Assembly: GCA_023376005.1 (NCBI GenBank)
Contig: CM042150.1
Span: 75,889,611 to 75,953,610 of the forward strand
Source of the DNA: Doryteuthis pealeii
Lineage: Eukaryota > Mollusca > Cephalopoda > Myopsida > Loliginidae
DNA: 64,000 nt
Direction: 5' to 3'
How positions within the stretch are numbered: position 1 is the first letter of the stretch; each line of letters opens with the position of its first letter. A program made the position numbers and the translations under genes. Below, piece by piece: positions 23,525 through 34,689 of the stretch. The notes beneath the pieces were generated by a model. That model was not told where the DNA came from and made no database searches. It saw only the letters and a list, made by a program, of their open reading frames with translations.

Positions 23525-23760
23525 AATTTCTGTGATGGCTCCCGATTACCACAAGAAAGTTTCCGAGTTCGAAAAGAAGGTTCCCGAGTCTGACAAGAAA
23601 TACCTGAAGAAGCCCGGAGGGCATATCGGCCGAAATGTTGTACAAATAACAATGAAGATGGGGACAATAGTCCGAATAACACAGATAATACTAATCTTCA
23701 AGCCACATCTCAAACATTCAGAGAAAAATCATATTATTAAAATGTAGATATTTGCAATCT
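23525..23760 (+). repeat. Penelope-like element 3' end
   Basis: Contains 'gagggcatatcggccgaaat', a sequence style common near the end of Penelope-like elements. A 3' tail follows (23655-23740, 'acatctcaaacattcagag') that matches the tail of the inverted copy at 22510-22570. The 71-codon frame 23532-23747 ('GGHIGRNVVQI') overlaps this tail. It probably continues the 22818 copy after the SINE insertion. Confidence 0.65.
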
Positions 23761-24860
23761 TTGTCCACTTTAAATCTAACACTTTCTCTTTTTCAAAATA
23801 CTGTTACAATTAACTTTTTTTTTTAAAGAAGACTGTTTTTAGAAATAGAAAATTTGAAATATTTTTTGTTGATTATTCAGAGATTAGTTTGAAATACAAA
23901 AAAACAAACAAAACATAGAACCAAATTTCTAGTAATAAAAAACCCAGAAAAAACTCAATTTACAAATCTCAAATGGGGGAAAATAAAAATACTTTTTTAA
24001 AGAAAAAGAAAAAAGAAAAAACTCAAATTATGGGATTTCTTTTCTATTGGAAGTACAGAAATTGTTAAAATTACTAAACAGCTAAATACAGAATCAATAT
24101 GATGGGACAGTCATAAAATATTGAAACTATGAAAAGATCCCCAGAAAGGAAAAAATAAAATAAAAAGGACAAAAAAAAGTTGTCTTCAGCTGTCCATTTG
24201 TGTTCCTATAAGATAAATTATTTTGTTATGGAAATTTCAACAAATCCCCTTGATTGTTTTTTTTTTTTTTTTTTTTTTTTGCATTTATCCTATTTTGCAC
24301 AAACAACTTTTTATGTTCTATATTTTTATTGAAACTGAGTTCATTTTTTGTTTCTTCTTTTTAGATAAAAATTGCTTCTGACTTTATCTTGATAAGAAAT
24401 GAAAGATATACAATTTCTTTTATTTGCGCTTTTTTATTTGAAAAAATTTTTTTTGCAAATCCCATGTAAAATATACTTTTTCCATTTTGTTTCTAATAGA
24501 TAAAGTATAATGCTATAAATATAGCTGTATTAACACCAGGATTTTTTACTATGGCTCATATTATAAATACATTTTATTTTTACTTTAAGTAAATATCATT
24601 TAAAATTTGTTGCATAGTATATAATAAATGGTTACAAGGCGGCTTTTCTCCATACCATTGTCATAGGTGATAATACATAGGAAACTTATTGTGGGTACTA
24701 TAAAGCCAATCCCTTTAAAGGGAGAAGCAAACAAACAATAGGGGTGAAAGTTTGTGGTCAGTAAAAAATGAATCAACAACACAACAACCTTCTTAAACAT
24801 AGACACTTCAAACATAATGAACTAGACTAATTAGTTAGTAAATTACTTTTGAAACACACT
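23761..24860. other. AT-rich non-coding DNA
   Basis: Long A and T runs (for example T-run at 24257-24281). No gene or repeat recognised. The 71-codon minus-strand frame at 24600-24815 has no support. Confidence 0.5.
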
Positions 24861-24861
24861 T

Positions 24862-25080
24862 AAATCATCTGTTTCTGATAGATAACCAAAATTAACCACC
24901 AAAGAGACTGCTTAGTACTTTGACCACTGAGAAAAAGCAGGTACCATCAGTAGTCTGAGTTTCCAGACTAACCAAAGCTTAGTAAATTACTGTCAAGACA
25001 CTTAAATCAGTTTCTACTAGATCACCCAAGTTAATTATCAATGAGCCTATTCAATACTTCACTAAGATATAGGAAGTACT
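24862..25080 (+). repeat. Two tandem 5S rRNA-derived SINE pieces
   Basis: Two diverged 5S-like heads in direct order: 'tctgatagataaccaaaatt...cttagtacttt' (24870-24930) and 'actagatcacccaagttaat...caatacttc' (25010-25075). Each is preceded by related 'cttaaatca' DNA, and a shared 'agtaaattact' precedes each copy. The period is about 138 bp. They match the 5S internal control region (GATCaCcgAAGTTAAgC...GTACTTggATGGG) less well than the copies at 39358 and 51072. Confidence 0.55.
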
Positions 25081-25139
25081 ATAAGCAAACTGAGACAAAC
25101 TTAATAAATTCTAATTATCTTTATTTTTGTAGTGATAAT

Positions 25140-25760
25140 TGTCTCTAACACTTTTTGCTCGTGATTGAACCAGCAACTCTTCTCTTGTGATCTTCACAAC
25201 TCTGTTCTCCTCCTCTCCCAGTTCGTCCACTCCTTTTCTGTTCCACCTCTCCTTTGTTCCTTGTTTGATTTATGTTGCTCGCTCTAGTCTATCGACTGAA
25301 TTACCATTTTTTCTCCCCTCTCTCTCAAGCAGACGTTTTATCTCCAACCTCTACTCATAATGCCTCAGGCACTTCTATAAAGAGGCCTTTCCTTCTCCTC
25401 TCTAACTTTTTGATGTTTCATGCCTGCCTACACCCACTCCTCATTCACTCCCAATGTCTCAGACAAGGTGGACTTGCAAGCAAAGCAAGTCCTTGCCCAT
25501 TTTGCACGAGGTAAGTCTCTTCTCTCACTACAGATAATCTTATTTCTTATAAGAATCTTGTTATGACCAGAAATTAATTTAAGTGAAAATAAAAATGTTT
25601 GATTTCTTTCATCTTTGCTTAGAAATTAAAAATGTTTCATGTTGACTTGAGGAAGAAAATCTTTACATCTAATATTTTCGTTTTGCATTTTGCCAGATAA
25701 AATTTTATGATTGCATCATTAACATGAGTTCTTCACTTACTTAACTTCAAAGCTGCTTTT
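25140..25760 (+). other. Pyrimidine-rich stretch with a possible exon-like frame
   Basis: The region 25200-25511 is C/T-rich and more GC-rich than its flanks. A plus-strand frame from 25272 runs to a sequence 'cacgaggtaagtct', which fits a 5' splice donor after 25511, and a CAG follows a pyrimidine tract at 25320-25333. The translation ('LASKASPCPFCTR' at its end) matches no family I recognise. Composition alone can produce this, so I treat it as unproven. Confidence 0.2.
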
Positions 25761-25764
25761 TTTG

Positions 25765-26146
25765 TATACAAGGTGTGTCAAAAAAGTATCGAGATTTTTT
25801 TGTACTTTTTGATATACGTTGTATCCTGAAAAAAAAATTTCATTCATTAATTTTTTTCAGATGTAGCATCGCCTGCAGCCAATGCACTGTACTGGCCACT
25901 GCGCTAAGAAGACGTTTACAAGGCAAACCTACTTTTAGTACAGAATGCAATATGTTGGCATTTGCTTACCGACACAAATTCCTAGCAGTTCGTGTTTGGG
26001 CCTTGCTTCCTCTGTCTGTTGGGAGGCAGTGGCAAGGACTACTGTATTCAGACGATATCTTGTTACAGTGGTCAGAGGAGAAGGGAGGTCAGTGGACAGA
26101 GACATCATTGGACATGCTTCGTCGTCACGGTCAATTGACTTAAGTT
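25765..26146 (+). CDS. Unrecognised ORF, possibly a terminal exon
   Basis: An open frame 25775-26143 follows 'acaaggtgtgtcaaaaaagt'. A good splice acceptor ('aatttttttcag') ends at 25860, after which base composition becomes clearly less AT-rich. The downstream frame ends '...SEEKGGQWTETSLDML' with a TAA stop. A second overlapping frame (25945-26148) is also open, so coding potential is ambiguous. A similar 'acaaagtgcgtcaaaaagta' lies at 26999 in the same orientation, suggesting a transposon remnant. No domain was recognised. Confidence 0.25.
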
Positions 26147-27200
26147 AACAGATTATATTTCTGTTTGGTTATTATCTTGGCTTGGAGTAAACTGCTATTT
26201 ACTTTGTTTTGTTCATTCATAAATCTTTTTGTAGTGAAAAAGCATAGTAAACAGGAGTTTCTTTTCTTTTTAACTAATTTATTAACTCAGGCAGTTTTTT
26301 TTAAGAGAGGGAGGAGAATCTTATTTGCTTAGTTTACTGTAACTTGCTTAAGTTGACTTGGTATCCTCCATTAAGTCCAGCTATTATCAGCTTACTCCAT
26401 CCAGCCGTTAAGTCCAAAATTCTACCTCAAGTCTGTACCATCTGAGTATCTGACCTCAAACTAACTTCTGTCCATTCTCTACCAGTGCTTCAGCTTGAAT
26501 CTCCCCAGACTGACTCCCTCGGCTCAACTAACTCCAGGCTCCTCAGGGCAGGTGCTTAAATACTTTTCTGTTTAGAACCTTTCATAACCTTCTATAGAAT
26601 TCTTCCAGATTCTCAAACCCCCAAACACAGTGAGCCAGATCAAAGAAACTAATCCCTTATTCAGTTGCCATTCAGTCTTGTTTTTGGCAGAATTATCTAT
26701 CCAAGAAAACATTTGTTTATAAACAAAAACATAAGATCCTAAGTTGGATCCCATGTCTTTGTTTATTCCTAGCTAGTAATATGAATTTAATTATCTCCTT
26801 CAGATTGTCAGGATCACCTGTTTTAACCCTCGACTATCCTTGGATATCATATTTTTTCAGGTTTTGAAACACCTGCATAGTCAATTTCCGATTGCATTAC
26901 ACAGAATACAATGTGTGTCATAGAAGATACCAAGTTTAAAGCTGTATTTACCAAGATAGAAATGAACAATGGATGGAATGTTACTTTTTTTCAGAATACA
27001 AAGTGCGTCAAAAAGTACAAAAAGTTTTTTTTTTGTATATAATTACAAAACATTTATTGTCTTTCCTACAGTATTTTTCAAAAGTTTAGAGACCCCTGAA
27101 AATTTAACCATATTATTAAAATCCCTGGTAATTGTTTTTTGTGAATTGAATTTACAAAGAAAAATTCAATTATCTATTCTCTTACTTTAAGTTCTGTATT
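26147..27200. other. Non-coding DNA
   Basis: Mixed AT-rich sequence, slightly less AT-rich at 26340-26560. Nothing supportable beyond the short motif at 26999 noted with the preceding ORF. Confidence 0.4.
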
Positions 27201-27204
27201 TACT

Positions 27205-27470
27205 AACCACTCTGCACAAGTAGGATGTGACACAAGGTCAATTTCTTAAGCAGAGTTTAATAGGTTTGAATTCACAGTTTTCCTTCTAGACTGGTTACTT
27301 AACAAAAGTTAAGGAGACCAGTCTGTCTTACTATTTACTCATAGTGAGAGGGAGAATAGCTGGATTAATACCTTTCTCAAGGGTATTATTAGCACTATGT
27401 GAAATGTGACAGCCTTGTCCAAAATTTGAACTTCCATTTCCTATGATGTTAATCATTACAGAACCAATGC
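27205..27470 (-). repeat. Repeat B copy
   Basis: Contains 'gtaggatgtgacacaaggtc', 'ggtttgaattcacagttt', 'agactggttacttaac', 'accagtctgt' and 'cagccttgtccaaaatttga', in the same order as at 20095-20365 and 35985-36255. Confidence 0.75.
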
Positions 27471-27624
27471 CTCCATAAATTGAAGAGTTCTAAAGCAGTT
27501 TATGAATTTAAGAATTTACCCAAGAGGCACCATCATCTCATTTCTGTGATATTTATGAAAATTGCTATATTCATATTTTAAATATACACACATACACTTG
27601 TATACACTTATATATAATCCTTTA

Positions 27625-27977
27625 TGGGACAACAGTACAGATTCTGATGACTCTTTCATGACACTCGTCCCTATTGGCCATCACTCTTGGCAAGTCTCCT
27701 TATGGCATCCAGTATCTATACAGTCTTTGCTGCACAACCTACTCTGGTGTGTCTATGTGCAGGTGTCTACAGAAGAATGTCATGAGTTTGTCCTTACTTT
27801 GCCAGCAGTGTCTAGCATGTCTTGTCCCACTAACTTGGATGGTTTGTGTCATAGGTGGTAAGTGGCTACTACCACTTACCACTTATGACACAAACCTATG
27901 ATACAGTTTCTTTATTGTGGGGTGTTGCTACCAGGATTTGTTCAAGAAAGCTGTCTTATAGGGTACTGCTTAAAAAA

Positions 27978-27985
<8 letters not shown>
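27625..27985 (-). pseudogene. RTE-like LINE C-terminal fragment
   Basis: Reverse translation across frames gives 'VMANRDECHERVIRI', 'DMLDTAGKVRTNS' and related pieces. These correspond to the C-terminal blocks (TRHAGHCW, SKDELI, MxDRxxWRERV) of a LINE that also occurs at 39815, 43440 and 53388. The reading is broken by stops and frameshifts, and part of it is duplicated as a hairpin (27841-27896). Confidence 0.65.
27841..27896. repeat. Near-perfect 25-bp inverted repeat (hairpin)
   Basis: The left arm 27841-27865 ('ggtttgtgtcataggtggta' plus 5 nt) pairs with 27872-27896 with one G-T mismatch and a 6-nt loop (ctacta). It lies inside the LINE fragment, so it is a local foldback duplication rather than a structured RNA. 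Confidence 0.85.

Positions 27986-28051
<66 letters not shown>
27977..28051. repeat. (CA)n(TA)n microsatellite
   Basis: (CA)n at 27977-28001 runs straight into (TA)n to 28051. Confidence 0.95.
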
Positions 28052-28053
<2 letters not shown>

Positions 28054-28054
28054 A

Positions 28055-28542
28055 TAATAGAGATTCGGTCTCTATTTGTCTGTAACCGAAACTACAACAC
28101 TGCTTATGTTACATTACCCAAAAAAAGAATAAAGATTAACCTTGGTTGAATTAATTTGAATTTAACTGTGAGAAACTTGATTTTATTAGAAAGAAAACAT
28201 TTATTTGAATTTTGACAGCAAAACTATTTTTTATGACTATTTTTTAAAAATATAAGCTTTCAAAGATCTGTTTACATTTTTTTCATGAAAGAGCGTGGCA
28301 AAAAATTATTTTACATACTTTTGAACATCGATTAAATTGAGATAAAATTTTAAAAAATACTTTTTTACACTGAAATTAAAACATTTGCTCAGTTTTAGTA
28401 AAATTTTGTAGAATTGTAGGATTGAGGGTATTTAAAAAATAAACAACATTGACGTCTGTCATAAAACAAAATAAGCTTCCACACCCTTAGGCAATATCTT
28501 TCAAAAAAATAATTTTTACACCGCCTTTTTTTTCTCGTATAC

Positions 28543-28573
<31 letters not shown>

Positions 28574-30120
28574 ATTCTGTCAATCACCTATAAATGTGAG
28601 TGAAAATTCTATCTATAAGAATATATTCATAGAAATCTTAAATTGTTCATACATTATTTTTGGAAGGTTCCCATGGTATTTATTGAAGAAAAGTTAAAAG
28701 TTTTCCCAAAAAATAATTCTGGCAGATATTGGATTAAGCAGTCTATAATTACTTAATCATATAATCCTGTCAACTAACATCTAGTCGTATTAAATTCAGA
28801 ATAGGCAATTTCAAATAAATCTCTGATGCTCAAAGAGAAAAAATTGTTGAAACATTCAGGAAAAAGTCACAATGAAATATATAAGCTTTTGAATATATAA
28901 GAATCTACTGTTTCAAGAATATGTAGTCCTCATGTTATTATCTGGGTGCTTTTTGCTGGTGACCCCCGGATGATATTGTATTTTCACACATCAGAAGTTA
29001 TGAATTTAGTAGAACATTTCTTAGCTCTAGTTTTGTTTTTTAAGAAATGACAAATTACAATCAATTTTTTATCATTTTTCAATATCCATATAAATTTGAA
29101 TATAATTGTACTGTTTTTTTTTGTATTATACATTATTAACTGGTAATTTAGGAATGGTAGATATAATTTTAAATTTAATAATTTATAGATATATTTTTGA
29201 CAAACTTATGGAAAAATAAATAAACTACATTTTTCAAAGCATGAAAAAATAAAATATTTAGAGAAGTTGTAGAATTGACAATGACTTCAAATGTAGCATA
29301 TAATTCTTGTCACATCTTGTTTGTAAAAACTAGAGTAATCTTGGTGGCATTTCTTATTATTAGAAGATTGTGCGTTTTTCCGCCTGTAACTGAAACTATA
29401 TTACTACTAAAATAAGAATTATTTATGTCACATTCTCCATGATTTTATTTTTATCTAAACCTCAATTATTAATACTGTTGACTATAACTACATATTAATA
29501 ACCTCCAATCGTATTTATATATACAACAAAACAGTTTTGTCTTATGTTTCCATATTAAGATATTTTAATATAAATCTTATTTATGTCAACATTTAACAAT
29601 TTGTTTGTTAAATCTAAATTTTGATAATCACTTGGGAAAGAAATTATGTAAAGTTTTTCTTCTAAATGTAAATAGCTATCATCTTTAGGTATTTTTTCTT
29701 ATCTCCATTTTTGTTTTTTCAGAAAAACAATCAATGTTTTATCATTTTTCAATATCCATATTAATTTGAATAAAGTTTAACATTTTTTTGTATTGTTCCT
29801 TGTTAAACGATAATTTATGATTGCAAAAACTAATGTTGAAATTTTATTTTGTTGATTCTGAATCTATTTTGTATAAGGGATGATTATATTAAAGAATTAA
29901 AATAGAAAAAAACTGACATAAAAAAAAGTTTCTATTAGAATATTCAGATATGGAAACAAAGACATTAACTTTATAGATTAAGATTTCTATAAAAATAAAC
30001 TTACACAAAATATAAAAGAAACATATAATAATAATCTATTCAATCATGAATTGACTATTTGTTTTAACTACTGGTGTTATCTAAAAATGTATTATGTAAT
30101 ATAATTTTTTAAAAATTGAC
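28055..30120. repeat. AT-rich region with old internal duplications
   Basis: Block 29057-29160 ('tatcatttttcaatatccat' followed by 'ataaatttgaata') reappears diverged at 29735-29825. 'tctgtaaccgaaactac' at 28079 reappears as 'cctgtaactgaaactata' at 29383. A (TA)n lies at 28541-28570. No coding pattern. Confidence 0.5.
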
Positions 30121-30124
30121 CAAT

Positions 30125-30215
30125 AGAGGCGGATACCACTCCATGTCAGCATGGACCTGGGAGTAATGGCAATTATCGCCAGAACTAGAGCCTCACCATA
30201 GGATGCAGTCTATGA
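30125..30215 (-). repeat. Repeat A body fragment
   Basis: 'ggacctgggagtaatggcaa' and 'agagcctcaccataggatgc' match the reverse of the repeat A body. Confidence 0.6.
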
Positions 30216-31085
30216 TGTTTTTATATTTCAGGTTGGCAACCCTGATTAATATTAGTCACCAATTACTTTCACCATCAAATATTAATCAGATCTAATGAAA
30301 GATACTATTTTCTTCAGTATATGAAGAGGTCAACATTATTTTCTAGATCAATCTCATATCCCATCTTTTTATGCATATTACCACATCATAACCAATTTTA
30401 TAAAAATTATCTTTATTCTATGATCCTTCCGAAAAATATTGTGACATCTCAGAGTCAAACACAGACAGCAGGGAATGCCATTTAAATACAAAAGGGGGGG
30501 GTACTAACTGGGTGAAGGATCTTTTATAGCCATATTTATCACTTTGTAGCTTTCACCCAAGAGAGTTTATAATAACTGATATCATATATCCAAAATCAGA
30601 GAGGGGGTGGGGTAAAAGTAACTCTATTCAGTAAATAAGTTTGTTCGTATAGAGTGCAAGCAAAGAGATACTTAAATCAATTTCATATCTGACGAAAATC
30701 ACTTAATTCTTCATCACAGAAATCAACTTAAAGAATGCATTAAGAGTGTCACGCTTGATCACAAATGCTAAATTCTCACAAATTGCTAAATTACTTTCCT
30801 TTTAATGTCCAAAAGTTTACTGGACCATGTATTTCTGTCTTGAAGCCATATCAGACAGTAGTAAGATTCGTTTTGTTTGGGAATTGCTGTCTTAAAACCA
30901 CTGACGTAAAAGAGACATTCTCAACTGACATTGTATTAATCAAGTCAACGTGACGAGACGGTGTAGAAGCAGTTCTAAATAGTAGCAACATTTTCTGTTT
31001 AAACACAGTGGGTAGACAAAATTTTAGATGTATATAAATTTATTAGCATCACATGTGCTTTGTAGATTTTATAAGTACATAATGT
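30216..31085. other. Non-coding DNA
   Basis: No feature recognised. There is a G-run at 30494-30501. Confidence 0.4.
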
Positions 31086-31089
31086 TACT

Positions 31090-31400
31090 TAATGAATAGG
31101 CATAGCCTATCATTTTTGTAATGAGGTGTAGGATTTAGATCATACAGTTCTAGATAAAAGTTTATATAGTTTGATTAACAGCAGCTTTCACACTAAGGTT
31201 GTCTGATTGATTTTCGCTGATTGGTCCAGGAGGATCATGTGATCAAAGGAGCCTGGGAAAGTAGCTAGAATTATCAGTCAACTGCCATGTTGTACAGATA
31301 GTGAATCTGTCTGTGCTGCTTTTCTCTCCCATACCCATGAGTTATATGTGTACACAAAAATAGTATGTCTCCATGTTCCTTATTTATAAGAATTAAAAAA
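31090..31400 (-). repeat. Dispersed repeat C, copy 2
   Basis: Contains 'aataggcatagcctatca', 'gattggtccaggaggatcat' and 'acatggagac...tgtgtacac' in reverse. These match repeat C blocks at 7300-7695 and 45001-45335. Confidence 0.6.
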
Positions 31401-31659
31401 TATGGAAGCAGAGTTATACAACCACTGATACGAACCAATAAAGAAGACACCCAGGGAACTCATCACAACCAGCAATGAAGATTAGAAGACACAAGAAGTA
31501 AATAAGAAGAGGATGCAACAACAATAATAATTATAATTAAATTGATTGATTTATTTTAAGTTTGTCAACCTGTGTAGGGTTATTTTATACATAGAAGTTA
31601 GGAAATTGGCTACTTTGTACATTTATATTTACATTTTTTTACATGGTTGGAACAACGTT

Positions 31660-31902
31660 TTTCACACTGGTATATATCAAGTATTCATATTTAATACAAA
31701 TAATTTTCAAATAGTTATATGGATTCAATATTTCTATCTTATACAAGTAATTTCAGATCTATTTAATCTATAGATGGGACCCTAACAAATATTACCACTC
31801 TGAGTCAGACTGGACCTGGGAGTAATGGCAATGTAGAGGTTCACCACTCTCCCCAGAGCACCAGAACTGAAGTCTCACCACCAGATGCAATTTAGTGTCA
31901 TA
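31660..31902 (-). repeat. Repeat A copy with tail units
   Basis: The body at 31765-31900 ('tagatgggaccctaac', 'ctggacctgggagtaatggc') is reverse repeat A. The tail-like units at 31660-31760 ('ttttcaaatagttatatgga') lie on its 3' side. The copy is cut at 31903 by the MITE. Confidence 0.65.
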
Positions 31903-31910
31903 CACATGAT

Positions 31911-32183
31911 GGTAATTTTCACCTTTAGTTGTCAAAATTCCTAGCAAATAAGGCAATTAGAGTAACCTCCCTTGACTTTCACTTTGAACTAAGCCGGTAG
32001 CTATTTTGAAAGTCTCTGTGCGAAATAAACAAATCTTAGAAACTTTTTCGAAAACAATACAACTGCATGCTTTAACACAAAAACATGATAAAATGTGTTC
32101 TTAATAACAATTAAGTTCATTTCAGATAATGCGCATGCACAATTTTATGCTAGGAATTTTAACAACTAAAGGTGAAAATTACC
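31911..32183. mobile_element. MITE, 273 bp, with terminal inverted repeats and 8-bp target duplication
   Basis: Ends are inverted: 'ggtaattttcacctttagtt' at 31911 and its reverse complement ending at 32183. The inversion extends further inward as 'aaattcctagca' against 'tgctaggaattt'. The flanks 'cacatgat' (31903-31910) and 'cacatgac' (32184-32191) match at 7 of 8 positions. No transposase is present. A second copy is at 63410-63672. An 8-bp duplication is typical of hAT and P superfamilies; superfamily not determined. It sits at the edge of a repeat A copy. Confidence 0.92.
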
Positions 32184-32499
32184 CACATGACACCCTTTTG
32201 CTAGGGTCTTACTTCTCTACAGGGAAATACAGTCAGCATATTCTGAGACCTACTAACAGAGTGATGATTATAATTAAAGTTCATCTTGGATTTAGACTGT
32301 GTCTAGATTTATTATTCTTAAACATATTGTTTGCAGTTTAGTGTGATGATATTTTTCAGAGGTGAAGAAAGAAACTGAACAAAAATCAGAAAATGGCAGA
32401 AAAAGGGATTATTTTCATAGAATCTCAATTATTAAACTAAATAGTAAAAAGAGGATTGTGCAATATATATATATGCAGAGTGTGAGATATACATAGAGA

Positions 32500-32580
32500 T
32501 GAATAGATTGGTTGTTTTGTTTTACTGCATGTCAGCCTTTTTCAAGTCAATTTGATACATGTTGCTTACTGTACCTGCTA
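32500..32580 (-). repeat. Repeat A 3' end
   Basis: 'ggttgttttgttttactgca' and 'tgtcagcctt' are the reverse of the repeat A 3' terminus (ggttgatatgcCGTAAAAC). Confidence 0.45.
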
Positions 32581-32590
32581 TTGCTTAAGT

Positions 32591-32645
32591 GATCACCCAA
32601 GAGACTCATCGCTGCTTAACTTCAGTGATCTAGCAGAACTGGTGC
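32591..32645 (-). repeat. 5S rRNA-derived SINE head
   Basis: The minus strand reads 'caccagttctgctagatcac', 'tgaagttaagcagcgatgag' and then 'ttgggtgatcac'. These are the 5S-like internal promoter segments with the 'gtcaatacttga' part deleted. It directly adjoins a repeat A-type 3' end (32500-32580), the same pairing seen at 49631-49800. Confidence 0.75.
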
Positions 32646-32655
32646 TTTTAATGTA

Positions 32656-33130
32656 ACTTGACCATAAGCAGATATGAACCAACTGAAATGAATACATACA
32701 TTTATACAAATACATAATTAGATAGACAGGCAATTGACATGAATGGGTTAAGATAGATAGATATAAATGTACCAAGATAGATAGAAAAGAAAAAATGGAT
32801 TAATATAAGTTGATTCAAATAGATAAATAGACTGGAACAGATGAAGATAGATGAGAAAAAGAAGTTAGTGAAGTAAAAGATAGAGAGTAAGAAGAAAAGA
32901 AGATGAGTCAGAACAAAACTAGGGAATGGAAGTAATAAGCTGATATAGATATGAACATACCAATATAGAAAGGAACAAATGGATAAATATAAGTTTATTC
33001 AAATGGATAAATAGATAGAAACACACTGAGATAGATAGATGAGAAAGAGAAGCTAATGAAGTAAGAGTTAGAGAGTGGGAAGAAAAGATGAAAAGTTGAA
33101 GCAAAACAAGGGATTGAGAGTAAAAATAGT
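32656..33130. repeat. GATA-rich degenerate tandem duplication, ~184-bp period
   Basis: 'ataagttgattcaaatagat' at 32804 recurs as 'ataagtttattcaaatggat' at 32988, and the following ~110 bp also align (agatagatgagaaa...gaagta...agaaaagatga). GATA and ATAG motifs are abundant. The Leu/Ser/His-rich minus-strand frames here are composition artefacts. Confidence 0.7.
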
Positions 33131-33194
33131 GAAAAAACTAAGGATAAAAGTAACCAGAATAAAAATTCAAAGACGGATGAAGAGTGATAAAACG

Positions 33195-33197
33195 TTT

Positions 33198-33267
<70 letters not shown>

Positions 33268-33338
33268 ATTGGAAGAAAGACGAAGAAAAGGGGAAAAAAG
33301 AAGAGATCAAATATTATAAAGCAGAGAAGAAATCTTAG

Positions 33339-33401
<63 letters not shown>

Positions 33402-33480
33402 ATTGGAAGAAAGACGAAGAAAAGGGGGAAAAAAGGAAGAGATCAAATATTATAAAGCAGAGAAGAAATCTTAGAAGATA
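33195..33480. repeat. (GA)n microsatellite duplicated in tandem, 134-bp offset
   Basis: Two (GA)n tracts (33198-33263 and 33342-33399) are each followed by the same ~75-bp sequence, with 'aattggaagaaagacgaaga' at 33267 and 33401. The plus-strand Arg-Glu-rich frames are repeat artefacts. Confidence 0.92.
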
Positions 33481-34430
33481 AGGAAAAGAGCAAAAGTTGA
33501 AATATAAGTGAATTTGCAGAGGTTACAAAAATGGAAGGAATCGTTAAAATATTGATGAAAATAAATACCTGAATTTTTCTCTGATAAATTTATCATTTTT
33601 ATAATATTGTAAATAAAACTTAAAAAAAAAAAAAAAAATGAAGAATCTAAAATAATATGGAAGTCTCCCAAACACTGCAGGGTATGTTTCCAAAATAAAG
33701 ATGCTATCATTTAAATGTTACCGGATATTGGTACACGGCTACTAAAACAAGAATAAAAAATAAAACAAATTATAAAGGTAAAGTTTGAACTACACAATCA
33801 TACATTATATTCAGCCTTGGGCACAATACAGTAAGGATCAAAAATTTATTTAACTTTCTAAAATATGAAAAAAATAGATAAACTTTATTTGAGTTACTAC
33901 CAAAGGGGATAGTCTAAATAACCAAAAAAAAAAATTTAAGTTACAAAAAATCAAGAAAATTTAGCTGAATTGAAAAATTCTGCAGAAAAATTGAATAAAT
34001 TGAGAAACAAAACAAATGAAAAAATTTAGAAAATAGAAATGTTGTCTTAAATAGTAAAGTACAAGATAAAAAAATACATAAAATTAAAAGTACTGAAATT
34101 AATTTAAAAAATGTAGCACAAATATTCTTTTATTTTATACTGGTGACTTGTATGAGTAAAGAGAAAAGCTGAGAGGGAAAAGGCTAAACTTAGAAGGGGA
34201 TTCTGAAAAGTTCTAAAGGGAATGACCTAGAGTGATGGAATTTCAGGTATTTATTTCTCAGTCCAACACACTTGGTTCAGAAAATCAATTTTATATACAG
34301 ATAAAGTTTGTATATATTTCTCATACATATTTATATGCTCATAAAAACTGGAAACATCATTGAACATGAATAAATTTTTATTATCATTTCTCTGAAAACA
34401 ATAATATATTTTTCTGACTTCAGGTTATAC
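33481..34430. other. AT-rich non-coding DNA
   Basis: A-rich, no feature recognised. Confidence 0.5.
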
Positions 34431-34435
34431 TTAGA

Positions 34436-34502
34436 ACCATGGTTCCTATCAGATAACTGAAGTTAAGCATCAATGAACCTGTTTAGTATTTAAATGGGTG
34501 AC
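34436..34502 (+). repeat. 5S rRNA-derived SINE head
   Basis: 'ggttcctatcagataactga', 'agttaagcatcaatgaacct', 'gtttagtatttaaatgggtg' and 'acc' follow 5S rRNA order (GATCaCTGAAGTTAAGCA...TTAGTACTTGGATGGGTGACC). Downstream 34503-34600 differs from the bodies of the other 5S-headed copies. Confidence 0.8.
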
Positions 34503-34689
34503 CATTTAGAAATGGCAGGTAAAGTAAAAGGTCTATTGTTGGTATTAGCTAAACTATTAAGAATTCTGGGGTATGGGGTTATCGTCCTTTGTCTGCGAGC
34601 CTCTGTTTCAAACCAACCAATCATGAGCCAGCATACTTTGGCGGCAAACCCAAAGTGTGAAACTCATCCTCTTCTGAATCACACTCACC

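Noticed and set aside
33075..33474. Arg-Glu-rich ORFs suggesting a nuclear protein
   Set aside because: They are encoded by (GA)n and a tandem duplication; no support outside the repeat.
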